Below, piece by piece: positions 46,273 through 56,560 of a stretch of 64,000 nucleotides of DNA. Made by a program: the position numbers and the translations under genes. Under the pieces are notes generated by a model, which was not told the DNA's origin, made no database searches, and was given only the letters and a program-made list of their open reading frames with translations. Within the stretch, counting starts at the first letter, position 1. Each line of letters begins with the position of its first letter. The stretch spans positions 62,001-126,000 of the forward strand of contig CAWDVK010000017.1 in the NCBI GenBank assembly GCA_963805715.1. Reading direction: 5' to 3'. The stretch is from CAWDVK01 sp963805715. Its GTDB lineage: Bacteria; Actinomycetota; Actinomycetes; Streptosporangiales; Streptosporangiaceae.

Positions 46273-49200
46273 TCAGGTACCGAAGATGCGGTCGCAGGCG
46301 CGCGCGGCCGCCTTCCCGTCGTCGAGCGGGCAGAACTTGGCCTGGAACGCCGCATATGCCTGCCGGTACCGCGCCGCTACCCCGTCCAGGTCGCCGATCG
46401 ACTCGACCACCTCGGCGGAGGTGGCGAGCAGCGGCCCGGGCGCCTCGGCCTGGAAGTCGAAGTAGAAGCCCCGCAGCTTGTCCCGGTACTGCTCGAGATC
46501 GTAGGTATAGAAGAGCATCGGCCTGCCGGTCGGGGCGAAATCGAACATCACTGACGAGTAGTCGGTGATGATCGCGTCGCTCACCAGGAACAGGTCGGTG
46601 ATCTCCGGGTACCGGGTGACGTTGATCACGAAGCCCGGCCGGGTTCCGGCCGGCACGTCATCGGCCATGTGATGGTGGCCGCGCAGCAAGATGACGTACC
46701 CGTCCCCGAGCTCGCGCCAGGCGCGCTCGAGATCCAGCCGGAAGTCGAACCTGTACCGGCCGGACGCGTAGTACTGGTTGTCCCGCCAGGTCGGCGCGTA
46801 CATCACGACCCGCTTGCCCGCCGGGATGCCCAGCCTCGCCCGCACCTGCTCGGCGATCCGCTCGGTGTCCGGGCTGCACAGCAGGTCATTGCGCGGATAG
46901 CCGGACTCGCAGATCTCGCCGTCGTAGCGGAAGGCACGCTGCATGATCGGCGTGCTGAAGGGATTGGGGGACAGCAGCAGGTCCCATTTCGCCACGTCCC
47001 TGGCCAGGTGGTCGAGATAGCTCGTGCCGCTCATGAACTGGGGCTGGTCCACGTCGAAGCCGATGCGCTTCAGCGGCGTGCCGTGCCAGGTCTGGACGTA
47101 GACCTGGCCGTCCCGCTTGGCGTAGGCGGGCGTCATGTCATCGTTGGAGATCAGGTACCTGGCCCTGGCCAGAGCCTCGAAGTAGTCCTCGGTTCCGGTC
47201 AGCACGCCGGTGGCCCCGTCGGGCAACGGCACCGACCAGTCATTGACGGCCCACAGATGCTCCCGGTCGTCACCCCGGCGCCGCAGCTCGTCTGCGATGG
47301 CGCGCGGATTGTCCGTGCACGCCTTCCCCTTCCAGCTGATGAACAGCGCCGCGTCCCGTAGCGGCAGCTTCTGCTGCAGCGGGTAGTAGACGCCGCGCAG
47401 CATGCGCCGCTGCACCCGGCCGTCTTCGGTCAGCTTCAGCGCCGTGCCGACCGTCAGGATGGGAACGTCATAGCCCGACGTGGTGAACCGGTACCCCTTC
47501 GGCCCGAAGACCTGCCTTTTCTCTCCCGGCTCCGGCAGCCGGGCATGGTCGTAGGCCGGGACGACCAGGTCCGCGTCGGGCTGGCCCGGCCGCCGGACCG
47601 CCAGGTCCCAGCTGCCATCGCGCAGCGGCAGCCGCCAGCCGAAACTGGGCATGGCCGTGGCGTCGATCGTGATCGTGAACGCCTCGCCGCTGCGCGCCAT
47701 CGGCACGACGTACCGGTCGGTGGAACCCTTCCGCAGGAGCAGGACCTCGTACTCCTGGCCAGGGTGCGCCGAGAAGGTGCCGCGCAGGGTCAGGGTTCCC
47801 GTGGCGGACCATGAGTGCCCCTGAATAACTGGCCGGGGCGCCCTGTGCACCACGATCGCGTTGCCGTACCTGGTCCGCTCCACCGCAATCTCCCTGCCGC
47901 CGTCGGCGGATATGAGCTCCGGGCAGTCGGGCGCGAAGGCGACCCGCACCCGTCGCTGGCCAGCGGTCGTGACGTACAGGTCCCACTCGACGGCGTGGGC
48001 CTGGCCGTCTTCCGGACCGTGCCCGGCTCGCTGTCGCTGGGCCAGGTCGGCGCCGGTGATCGTCGCGCGGAGCCGGACCCGGCCATCGCCGAGGGCTTCC
48101 CGCGTGGCGGCGAGCTTCCTGCTAGCGGTCCCGATAGGGGCCGCGAGTGCGAGTCCGGCGCCCTCCTCGCCGCCGGCCAGCCGGGCCTCGACGGAGATGG
48201 TGACCCCGTCGCCGGCCGGGCCGCAGGACCGCAGCACCGCAGGCGTCTCGATCACCTGGATGTGCAGATGACGGCCGATCCAGCGCGCGCCGAATCGCAC
48301 GCCCGGCGCTACCTCCTGCATGGCCGGGCGCTCGGCGGGGCCGACCGTCGGCGTGTGCAGCCGCGCCGGCCGCCAGACACCGCGGCCCCGGACCAGGACG
48401 AAGCAGTCCCAGTCCCCGGTCAGCCAGCGATGGCCGGCCCGGAACAGGCGGGGACTGATGGCGCAGCGGAACCCGGCCCAGTCATAGTCGTACCTGTCCT
48501 GCCGCGACCACGCGGTCGCGCCCTCATGCCGGAACGACCTGGCCGGTATCACCAGCGGCGGCCTCAGCTTGTTCCGCGGTCGCAGGACCACGACCTTCGA
48601 GGTGTGCTGGCGCTTGGTGACATCCACGGACGGCACGTAGGCGCAGCCGGTGATCACGAGGCTGCCGGCCTCCCAGGTAACGCCCTCGACCCGGACGAAC
48701 GGGTCAAGCTCGCGCCAGTGCGGCCGGTACACCCGGTCCGGCACGCCCAGGCGGCTGTCGCCCCGGAACGGCAGGTCGGCCGTCAGCCGACCCATCTTCC
48801 TGATCACCGGCACGGTCTTGTTCGGCTGCTGGGAGCGCCAGGTCATGAACTCGATCAGCTCAGGCAGCTGGCGCTGGGCAATGAGGTGGTAGGCGAGCTT
48901 CTGCCAGGACTGGATCGTCCGGAACACCCGCTTGTCGACCTGGGCCAGGTAGCCGGCCGTCAGCTCGATGAACTCGGCCCGGAAGCTGTCACTCGTCCGC
49001 TGGATCTCGCGAACGTACAGCCAGATGTCGTTGACGAGCGCCTTGGTCTGGTGCTGGCGGAGCAGCCTGGCCGGCTTGTGCCGGCGCAGGAACGCGTCGA
49101 TGGCGAGCAGCGCGGTAATGCGGTCCCGGAAGTTGCTGATGTCCGTGCGGGACTGCGTGATGGACAGCGCGCCCTTGTCCCGCTCCCGCCAGAAGTAGAC

Positions 49201-49812
49201 CGGCTCTGGTAGCACGTCCACCGCCCTGGCCAGGACATGAGCCCTGGTCATGAGCTGAATGTCCTCCCAGACCATGCCCTCGGGGTAGGTCAGGTGGCGG
49301 GCGTCCCAGAACGACTTCCTGAACAGCTTGTTCCATACCGATATGTCATAGAACAAGGCCGGCGTCCGGCTGATGTGAGTGCCGATACGGCGGCCCTTGA
49401 TCGCCCGGGCATGCAGGGCCGACACGGTGATGCCCATCGGGCCGATCCGCTGCACGTGGCCGGACGCGAAGTCAGAGCCCGACTGCTCGAGCGTGTGCAG
49501 CATCTTCTCGTAGGCGTGCCGGGGCAGGGCGTCATCGGCGTCGACGAAGGCCAGGAACTCGCCGGTGGCCCGCTCGACCCCGCGGTTGCGCGCGTAGCCG
49601 GGGCCCCCGTTCGGGACCTGGACCAGGGTGAACCGCGGGTCGGCGGCGGCACGAGCCGCGGCGATCTCGCTGCTGCCGTCCGTCGACCCGTCGTCCACCA
49701 TGATCACCTCAAGGTCGGTGAACGTCTGGGCCGCGATCGAGCGCAGGCACTCATCCAGCAGATCCTCATTGTTGTGGAAGGGCACAACAACGCTGATCCG
49801 CGGAACTGTCAT
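46273..49812 (-). CDS. Bifunctional GT2 glycosyltransferase / CDP-glycerol glycerophosphotransferase (TagF-like)
   Basis: 1179 residues, intact. The N-terminal GT-A domain has SVVVPFHNNEDLLDECLRSI, VDDGSTDGS at 39-47 and the metal site DADD at 91-94, ending near residue 320. The middle 400 residues are beta-rich and unassigned. The C-terminal Glyphos_transf domain (about 800-1170) has ISWKGKACTDNPRAIADEL, TWHGTPLKRIGFD, YAPTWRDNQYY, LLRGHHHM and DYSSVMFDFA. It should build poly(glycerol- or polyol-phosphate) teichoic-acid-like chains or decorate them. Such fusions are widespread in actinobacteria. Confidence 0.9.
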   Translation of the reverse strand: MTVPRISVVVPFHNNEDLLDECLRSIAAQTFTDLEVIMVDDGSTDGSSEIAAARAAADPRFTLVQVPNGGPGYARNRGVERATGEFLAFVDADDALPRHAYEKMLHTLEQSGSDFASGHVQRIGPMGITVSALHARAIKGRRIGTHISRTPALFYDISVWNKLFRKSFWDARHLTYPEGMVWEDIQLMTRAHVLARAVDVLPEPVYFWRERDKGALSITQSRTDISNFRDRITALLAIDAFLRRHKPARLLRQHQTKALVNDIWLYVREIQRTSDSFRAEFIELTAGYLAQVDKRVFRTIQSWQKLAYHLIAQRQLPELIEFMTWRSQQPNKTVPVIRKMGRLTADLPFRGDSRLGVPDRVYRPHWRELDPFVRVEGVTWEAGSLVITGCAYVPSVDVTKRQHTSKVVVLRPRNKLRPPLVIPARSFRHEGATAWSRQDRYDYDWAGFRCAISPRLFRAGHRWLTGDWDCFVLVRGRGVWRPARLHTPTVGPAERPAMQEVAPGVRFGARWIGRHLHIQVIETPAVLRSCGPAGDGVTISVEARLAGGEEGAGLALAAPIGTASRKLAATREALGDGRVRLRATITGADLAQRQRAGHGPEDGQAHAVEWDLYVTTAGQRRVRVAFAPDCPELISADGGREIAVERTRYGNAIVVHRAPRPVIQGHSWSATGTLTLRGTFSAHPGQEYEVLLLRKGSTDRYVVPMARSGEAFTITIDATAMPSFGWRLPLRDGSWDLAVRRPGQPDADLVVPAYDHARLPEPGEKRQVFGPKGYRFTTSGYDVPILTVGTALKLTEDGRVQRRMLRGVYYPLQQKLPLRDAALFISWKGKACTDNPRAIADELRRRGDDREHLWAVNDWSVPLPDGATGVLTGTEDYFEALARARYLISNDDMTPAYAKRDGQVYVQTWHGTPLKRIGFDVDQPQFMSGTSYLDHLARDVAKWDLLLSPNPFSTPIMQRAFRYDGEICESGYPRNDLLCSPDTERIAEQVRARLGIPAGKRVVMYAPTWRDNQYYASGRYRFDFRLDLERAWRELGDGYVILLRGHHHMADDVPAGTRPGFVINVTRYPEITDLFLVSDAIITDYSSVMFDFAPTGRPMLFYTYDLEQYRDKLRGFYFDFQAEAPGPLLATSAEVVESIGDLDGVAARYRQAYAAFQAKFCPLDDGKAAARACDRIFGT

Positions 49813-49970
49813 CCTGAATCTTCTCCCTGCTGCGGCGGAAGCGCTGCGATCGCCGTCGCGCCCATGAGCCCCTGACCGGAAATCTTAAGAGATCGGCGGC
49901 GCCGAATCTCCCAGACGCGGCCTGCGCGGCAAGTTACCGGATGGCCGCTGCCCGGCGCCGGCGCCTGCCG

Positions 49971-50735
49971 TCACTCGCCCCGCCAGGCTGGCGGCCGCTT
50001 CTCGGCGAACGCCGTGGCGCCCTCGATCGCGTCGGCGGAGGTGAAGACCGGGCCGATAATCTCGCTCTGGCGGGCGAATGCCTCGCTGCTGTCCCAGTCA
50101 GCCGCCGCGGCGATGACCCGCTTGCTGGCCGCGAGCGACAGCGGGGCGCCGAGGGCGACCCGGCCAGCCAGCTCGCGCGCGCCGTCGAGCGCCCGCCCGG
50201 CCGGGACGATCATGTTCACCAGGCCGGCGGCGTGCAGGCGGCCCGCCGGGAAGTGCTCGCCGGTCAGGGCGATCTCCATGGCCACGTGGTAGGGAATCCG
50301 CCGCGGCAGCCTGGTCAGGCCGCCAGCCCCGGCCGCCAGCCCCCGCCTGACCTCGGGCAGGCCGAACTTCGCCTCCTCGCTGGCCACGATGAGGTCGCAG
50401 GCCAGGGCCAGCTCGAAGCCGCCGGCCAGCGCGTAGCCCTCGATCGCCGCGATGACCGGCTTGACCGGAGGCCGTTCCGCAATCCCGCCGAATCCGCGGT
50501 CGCCGGCCACCGGGACGTCGCCAGCCAGGAAGCCCTTCAGGTCCATGCCCGCGCAGAAGGTGCCGCCTGCCCCCGTGAGGATGAGCACGCGCACGTCGCG
50601 GCGCTCGTCGAATTCCTCGATGGCGGCAGCGATGCCGCGGGCCACCGCGCCGTTGACCGCGTTGCGCGCCCCCGGGCGGTTCACGGTGATGACGGCGATC
50701 CCGTCGGCTACCTCGGTCAGGACGTCGTCCGTCAT
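49971..50735 (-). CDS. Enoyl-CoA hydratase/isomerase family protein
   Basis: 254 residues, crotonase fold. VITVNRPGARNAVNG, the oxyanion-hole regions GTFCAGMDLKGF and IEGYALAGGFELALACDLIV, then FGLPEVRRGLAAGAGGLTRL with the Glu of the active site. Probably beta-oxidation or a related acyl-CoA pathway. The SDR gene lies just upstream on the same strand (about 60 bases). Confidence 0.9.
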   Translation of the reverse strand: MTDDVLTEVADGIAVITVNRPGARNAVNGAVARGIAAAIEEFDERRDVRVLILTGAGGTFCAGMDLKGFLAGDVPVAGDRGFGGIAERPPVKPVIAAIEGYALAGGFELALACDLIVASEEAKFGLPEVRRGLAAGAGGLTRLPRRIPYHVAMEIALTGEHFPAGRLHAAGLVNMIVPAGRALDGARELAGRVALGAPLSLAASKRVIAAAADWDSSEAFARQSEIIGPVFTSADAIEGATAFAEKRPPAWRGE

Positions 50736-50794
50736 CTGCCTGTCCTCGCTGGGGCGGTCGGTGGGCGGCTACCTGGGCCGGAACGGGCGGGCGG

Positions 50795-51568
50795 CTACCT
50801 GGGCTGGAACCTGATGCCCCCGTCAAAGCGGATGACGTCGGCATTCATGTAGTCGTTCGCGATCAGCGCCAGGGCTAGCTGGGCGAACTCCGCGGCGGTG
50901 CCCATCCGCTTCGGGAACACGACGGGAGCGACCAGCTTCGCCTTGAATTCCTCACTCGCCGGGCCGGAGCCGTAAATCGGGGTGTCGATGATGCCGGGAC
51001 AGATGGTGTTGACCCGGACCCCGATAGCGGCCAGGTCGCGGGCGGCCGGCACCGTCATGCCGATGATGCCGCCCTTGGACGCGGAGTAGGCAATCTGCCC
51101 GGTCTGCCCTTCGAGCCCGGCGATGGACGCGGTGTTGATGACGACGCCGCGCTGGCCGTCAGCGTCAGCAGGATCGGTCCGGGCGATGGCGGCGGCGCCG
51201 ATGCGCATCACGTTGAAGGTCCCGATCAGGTTGACGTCGATGACCTTGCGGTAAGTGCCGAGGTCGTGCGGCGTGCCGTCCCGGCTCACCGTCCGCGACG
51301 CCCAGCCGATGCCCGCGCAGCTCACGGCGACCCGGAGCGGAGCGCCAGTCGCCTCGGCTGCCGCCACGGCGGCGTGCACCGACTGCTCGTCGGCCACGTC
51401 GGTGCGGGCGAACACCCCGCCGACATCGTCGGCGAGTGCCTTGCCGCGCTCGGAGTTCAGGTCGGCGACGACTACCGTGGCGCCGGCCGCGGCCAGCGCC
51501 CGGACGGTCGCCTCGCCCAGGCCGCTGGCGCCGCCAGAAACGATCGCAGATGTTCCGTTCACGTCCAT
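50795..51568 (-). CDS. Short-chain dehydrogenase (type II 3-hydroxyacyl-CoA dehydrogenase-like)
   Basis: 257 residues from ATG 51568 (ATG 51580 also possible). Rossmann motif SGGASGLGEATVRAL, NNAG equivalent SCAGIG, catalytic Ser in INTASIAG and YSASK with Tyr/Lys. The VFPKRMGTAAEFAQLALALI end matches HSD17B10-type 3-hydroxyacyl-CoA dehydrogenases. With the adjacent crotonase it would supply two consecutive beta-oxidation steps. Confidence 0.9.
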   Translation of the reverse strand: MDVNGTSAIVSGGASGLGEATVRALAAAGATVVVADLNSERGKALADDVGGVFARTDVADEQSVHAAVAAAEATGAPLRVAVSCAGIGWASRTVSRDGTPHDLGTYRKVIDVNLIGTFNVMRIGAAAIARTDPADADGQRGVVINTASIAGLEGQTGQIAYSASKGGIIGMTVPAARDLAAIGVRVNTICPGIIDTPIYGSGPASEEFKAKLVAPVVFPKRMGTAAEFAQLALALIANDYMNADVIRFDGGIRFQPR

Positions 51569-51779
51569 GGCCGGGAGCATACTGCCCGCGGCGGCCGGCC
51601 AGCCGGACGGGCTTCGGTGATCCGGGAATGTCAGCGGTGCCAGTTACGCTCGGTCTACCGGGGTGGTGGCCGCGCGGTCACTGCGCGCCCCGGCCGGACC
51701 TAGCAGGCTGCTGCTGGTTCTCATCGCTAGGCTCCGGTGCGGCGACGGCGGCCGGGCGTGCCGCCGCAGGGAGGGCATC

Positions 51780-53375
51780 GTGAAGCAGTATCGCGGTAAT
51801 CCGTGGGTCGTCCTGCTGGTCGTCTCGCTCGGGTTCTTCATGACGTTGCTGGACCTGACGATCGTCAACATCGCGATCCCGAACATGGTCACGAGGCTGC
51901 ACGCCTCGCTCGACGATGTCCTGTGGGTGATCAACGCCTACGCCCTCGTGCTCGCCGTGCTGCTGATCACCGCGGGCCGGCTGGGCGACCTGCTCGGCCA
52001 GCGGAAGATGTTCTTCGCCGGGGTGGCCCTGTTCACCGTCGCGTCCGCGGCCTGCGGCCTGGCCCCGACGGCCGGCTGGCTGATCGGCTTCCGCGCCATT
52101 CAGGGCCTCGGCGCCGCGCTGCTGATGCCGCAGACCCTCGCGATGCTGACCATGGTGTTCCCGCCGGAGCGGCGCGGGGCCGCGTTCGGGGTGTGGGGAG
52201 CCGTCGCCGGCGTGGCCACCATCGCCGGGCCGACCCTGGGCGGGCTGCTGGTGACCGCCTTTGACTGGCGGTACATCTTCTTCATCAACCTGCCGATCGG
52301 CGCCGTCGTCCTGGTCCTGACCATCATCCTGATCCCGGACCTGCGCACCGGCCAGCGGCACCGCTTCGATGTCGCCGGGGTTGCCCTGGCCAGCGCCGCG
52401 CTGCTGGCCATCTGCTACGGGCTGGTCGAGGGCCAGAAGTATGACTGGGGCACGATCACGTCCTTCCTCTCGATCCCGCTCGTGCTGGCGGTCGGCGCGG
52501 CGCTGCTCGCCGCCTTCCTGCTCGTGCAGGCGCGGCGGCAGGACAGGGAGCCGCTGGTCCCGTTCGCCCTGTTCAGGGACCGCAATTACGCGCTGATGAA
52601 CCTGGTGGCGGCCACCATCGCCATCGGCATGCTGGGCATTTTCCTGCCGTTCACGATCTACCTGCAGACCGTGCTCGGCTTCTCCGCGCTCAAGGCGGGC
52701 CTCACGATGGCCCCGGCGTCCCTCATCTCGATGTTCGTGGCGCCGGCGGCGGGGCGGATGTCCGACCGGGTCGGCGGCAAGTTCATCCTTCTCGCCGGGC
52801 TGCTGCTCTTCGCCGGCGGCATGGCGTGGATCGCCTTGACCGCGCAGCCGTCATCGGCCTGGTATGACTTCCTGGCCCCGCAGTTCGTGGCCGGGCTCGG
52901 CATCGGCTGCACCTTCGCCCCGATGACGACCGTCGCCATGCGGAACGTCAATCCGCGAATGGCAGGCGCCGCCTCCGGGGTCTTCAACACCACCCGCCAG
53001 GTCGGCAGCGTGATCGGCACCGCCGGCGTCGGCGCGCTGCTGCAGAACCGGCTGGTCGCCTCGCTGACGAGCCAGGCCACCGAGCGCACGGCCGGGATGC
53101 CTGCCGCGCTCCGGCAGCACGTCGTGACCGGTTTCCAGGCCGCGGTCAAGGGCGGCCTCGAAGTGGGGGCCGGGCAGAAGCCGACGGGCCTGGGCGGCGT
53201 CATCTTCAGCAACGGCTTCGTCGACGCCATGCGGCCCACCATGCTGGTGCCCATCGCGATCCTGCTGATCGGCGCGGTCAGCTGCCTGTTCGTCCAGCGC
53301 CGCGCGGGCATGGCGCCGTCCGGCGGAAGGCCGGCCGAGGTGGCCGGGGCAGCGTCGGCGGCGGGCGCCGCCTAG
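51780..53375 (+). CDS. MFS drug exporter, DHA2 (14-TM) family
   Basis: 531 residues from GTG 51780, after GGGAGGG. Fourteen hydrophobic helices. Motif A-like GRLGDLLGQRKMF, motif C-like AGPTLGGLLV, and FMTLLDLTIVNIAIPNM at the start with the DHA2-typical Asp in TM1. Proton-driven efflux; the substrate is unknown. It is convergent with the KamA-like gene, the two stops being 4 bases apart. Confidence 0.92.
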   Translation: MKQYRGNPWVVLLVVSLGFFMTLLDLTIVNIAIPNMVTRLHASLDDVLWVINAYALVLAVLLITAGRLGDLLGQRKMFFAGVALFTVASAACGLAPTAGWLIGFRAIQGLGAALLMPQTLAMLTMVFPPERRGAAFGVWGAVAGVATIAGPTLGGLLVTAFDWRYIFFINLPIGAVVLVLTIILIPDLRTGQRHRFDVAGVALASAALLAICYGLVEGQKYDWGTITSFLSIPLVLAVGAALLAAFLLVQARRQDREPLVPFALFRDRNYALMNLVAATIAIGMLGIFLPFTIYLQTVLGFSALKAGLTMAPASLISMFVAPAAGRMSDRVGGKFILLAGLLLFAGGMAWIALTAQPSSAWYDFLAPQFVAGLGIGCTFAPMTTVAMRNVNPRMAGAASGVFNTTRQVGSVIGTAGVGALLQNRLVASLTSQATERTAGMPAALRQHVVTGFQAAVKGGLEVGAGQKPTGLGGVIFSNGFVDAMRPTMLVPIAILLIGAVSCLFVQRRAGMAPSGGRPAEVAGAASAAGAA

Positions 53376-53379
53376 CCGG

Positions 53380-54753
<1,374 letters not shown>

Positions 54754-55484
54754 TTGCAGCTCCCTCCGGCCGCCGCTCCTCGGCAATCCTCGCCGTGCGT
54801 GCCATCTGTACGCCGGAGGCGGGGCCGCCCCGCCAGATCCGGCCAATCTCTGAGACGCTGCTGGCCTGTCACTCGCTGCCGGGCAGACCATGTCAAGAGA
54901 TGACGATTGGAGAACGCTCAAGGCAAGCTCAGCGTTGCCTGCGCCCCCGTTCGCCCAGTGCGATCCCCCGCCCGTCAGCTAACTGTAGGGGAACCTGCGA
55001 TTCGTTGATGCGCCTTCCTCCTGATATGTTCCTGGCTCCGCCAGCCGGTCTCCCCTGACCCCATTGCTCGCAGAACTTCCCGGATCCGGGGAGATCTATG
55101 CGCTGCGCCGACCGGTTTCACCCAGCCGCTGGCCGGTGACCCCGGCTGGCCCCGGAGCAGCTTCCGGGCACCCGCCAGCCGCCCGAATCCGGGCGGTGAG
55201 AGGCTTGGCCGCATGCGGGACACCAGCGCGCGCCAGTTCGGGGAGCGGCCCCCGGTGACCCCGTGCGCCGTCGCGGCCAGGACGGCGACCTGACCCGCCC
55301 GGGCCGGCCCGCCGCCAGCGACCTGCCACCAGGCGACCGGCGCCCGGACCGCGATCCAGAGCTCACCCCGCCGCGCTCCGCGGCCGGGCTGGCGCCGCCT
55401 GCCGGATTGCCCGTGCCGCCGCCGGCCGGGCTCCCGGTCCCGCACGCACCGCGGCCGTCAGGCCTGCCCGGCCTGCATGGAGCG
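54754..55484. other. Long intergenic region before plsX
   Basis: About 730 bases. No rpmF, tRNA or riboswitch could be recognised. A short ATG frame at 54890 (30 codons) has no support. Part of the right end (55263 onward) stays open in the plsX frame but is low-complexity Pro/Ala/Arg. It presumably contains the promoters of the KamA-like and plsX genes. Confidence 0.5.
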
Positions 55485-56534
55485 ATGCGGCCGGGGCCGC
55501 CGGCCGGGCCGGTGGCCGTCGATGCCATGGGCGGCGACCACGCGCCCGCCGAGATCGTCGCCGGGGCCGTCATGGCGGTGCGTGAGCACGGCGCCCAGGT
55601 CGTGCTCACCGGGCGTGCCGGCCTGCTGCGCCCGCTGCTGGCCCGGCATGGTGCCCAGGACGACATCCGGGTGGTCGCCGCGGAGGACACGCTCAGCATG
55701 GACGAGGGGGCGCTGGCCAGCTGGCGCCGCCCGCGGTCCAGCATCGCGGTGGCCTGCCAGCTCGTGCACCGGGGCCAGGCGGTGGCCGTCATGTCGGCCG
55801 GATCCACCGGCGCCATCGTGGCGACCGCCAGGCTGCGGCTCCGCCCGCTGGCCGGCGTGTCCCGTCCCGCGCTGGCCGTCGTGCTGCCGACCACGCCGGG
55901 GCCGACGCTGCTGCTCGACGTGGGCGCGATCGCTGACCCCAAGCCCGAGATGCTGCTGCAGTTCGCCCAGCTGGGCGTGGCGTACGCGCAGACGGCGTTC
56001 GGCATCACCGAGCCGCGCGTCGGCCTGCTCAGCATCGGCGCCGAGCCGGGAAAGGGGAACAAGCTGGCCAGGCGGGCGCACGAGCTGCTGGACGCGGAGC
56101 CGTCGCACGGCGGGCTGCCGATCAGCTTCGCCGGCAACGTCGAGGGCAGCGACCTGCTGTCCGGAAGCCTCGACGTGATCGTGACCGACGGTTTCACCGG
56201 CAACGTGGCACTGAAGACGGTGGAGGGGACGGCAAGCTTCGCCGCCCGCCAGCTGCGGGAGGCCCTGGGCGGGTCGCGGGCCGCCAGGCTCGGCGCGCTG
56301 CTGCAGCGCCGCGGGCTGCGCGAGCTGGGCAATCGGCTCGACGCCGAGACATACGGCGGTGCCGCGCTGCTGGGCCTGGAAGGGACGGTAGTCATCGCGC
56401 ATGGCGCCGTCACCGCCCGTGGCGCGGCGGCCGCCTGCCTGCTCGCCGCCGACCTGGCCGCGGCCCGGATCACCGACCGGATCACCGAGCGGCTCGGTCC
56501 GGCTCGCGGCAGTCACTTCCTGCGCCGGCCTTAG
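55485..56534 (+). CDS. plsX: Phosphate acyltransferase PlsX
   Basis: 349 residues from ATG 55485, with GGAG before it. Makes acyl-phosphate from acyl-ACP for phospholipid synthesis. Motifs: VAVDAMGGDHAPAEIV at the start, MSAGSTGAIVATARL, LLLDVGAIADPKPEML, FAGNVEGSDLLSGSLDVIVT and DGFTGNVALKTVEG. The frame is open upstream to 55263, but that stretch is not family-like. It is followed 27 bases later by argS rather than rnc. Confidence 0.92.
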   Translation: MRPGPPAGPVAVDAMGGDHAPAEIVAGAVMAVREHGAQVVLTGRAGLLRPLLARHGAQDDIRVVAAEDTLSMDEGALASWRRPRSSIAVACQLVHRGQAVAVMSAGSTGAIVATARLRLRPLAGVSRPALAVVLPTTPGPTLLLDVGAIADPKPEMLLQFAQLGVAYAQTAFGITEPRVGLLSIGAEPGKGNKLARRAHELLDAEPSHGGLPISFAGNVEGSDLLSGSLDVIVTDGFTGNVALKTVEGTASFAARQLREALGGSRAARLGALLQRRGLRELGNRLDAETYGGAALLGLEGTVVIAHGAVTARGAAAACLLAADLAAARITDRITERLGPARGSHFLRRP

Positions 56535-56560
56535 CCGGGCCGGGCCGATAGGCTGGCAGG

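Noticed and set aside
54890..54982. 30-codon ATG frame before plsX as a small gene such as rpmF
   Set aside because: No zinc-finger Cys pairs or L32-like sequence and no ribosome-binding site.
54960..55000. GTCAGCTAA word resembling the c-di-AMP riboswitch 3' block
   Set aside because: The flanking GGTGAATC block and paired stems seen at 18560-18703 are absent, so the match is chance.
55263..55484. Longer N-terminus for PlsX
   Set aside because: The extra 74 residues are Pro/Ala/Arg low complexity with no family similarity, and an ATG with GGAG spacing lies just before the conserved start.
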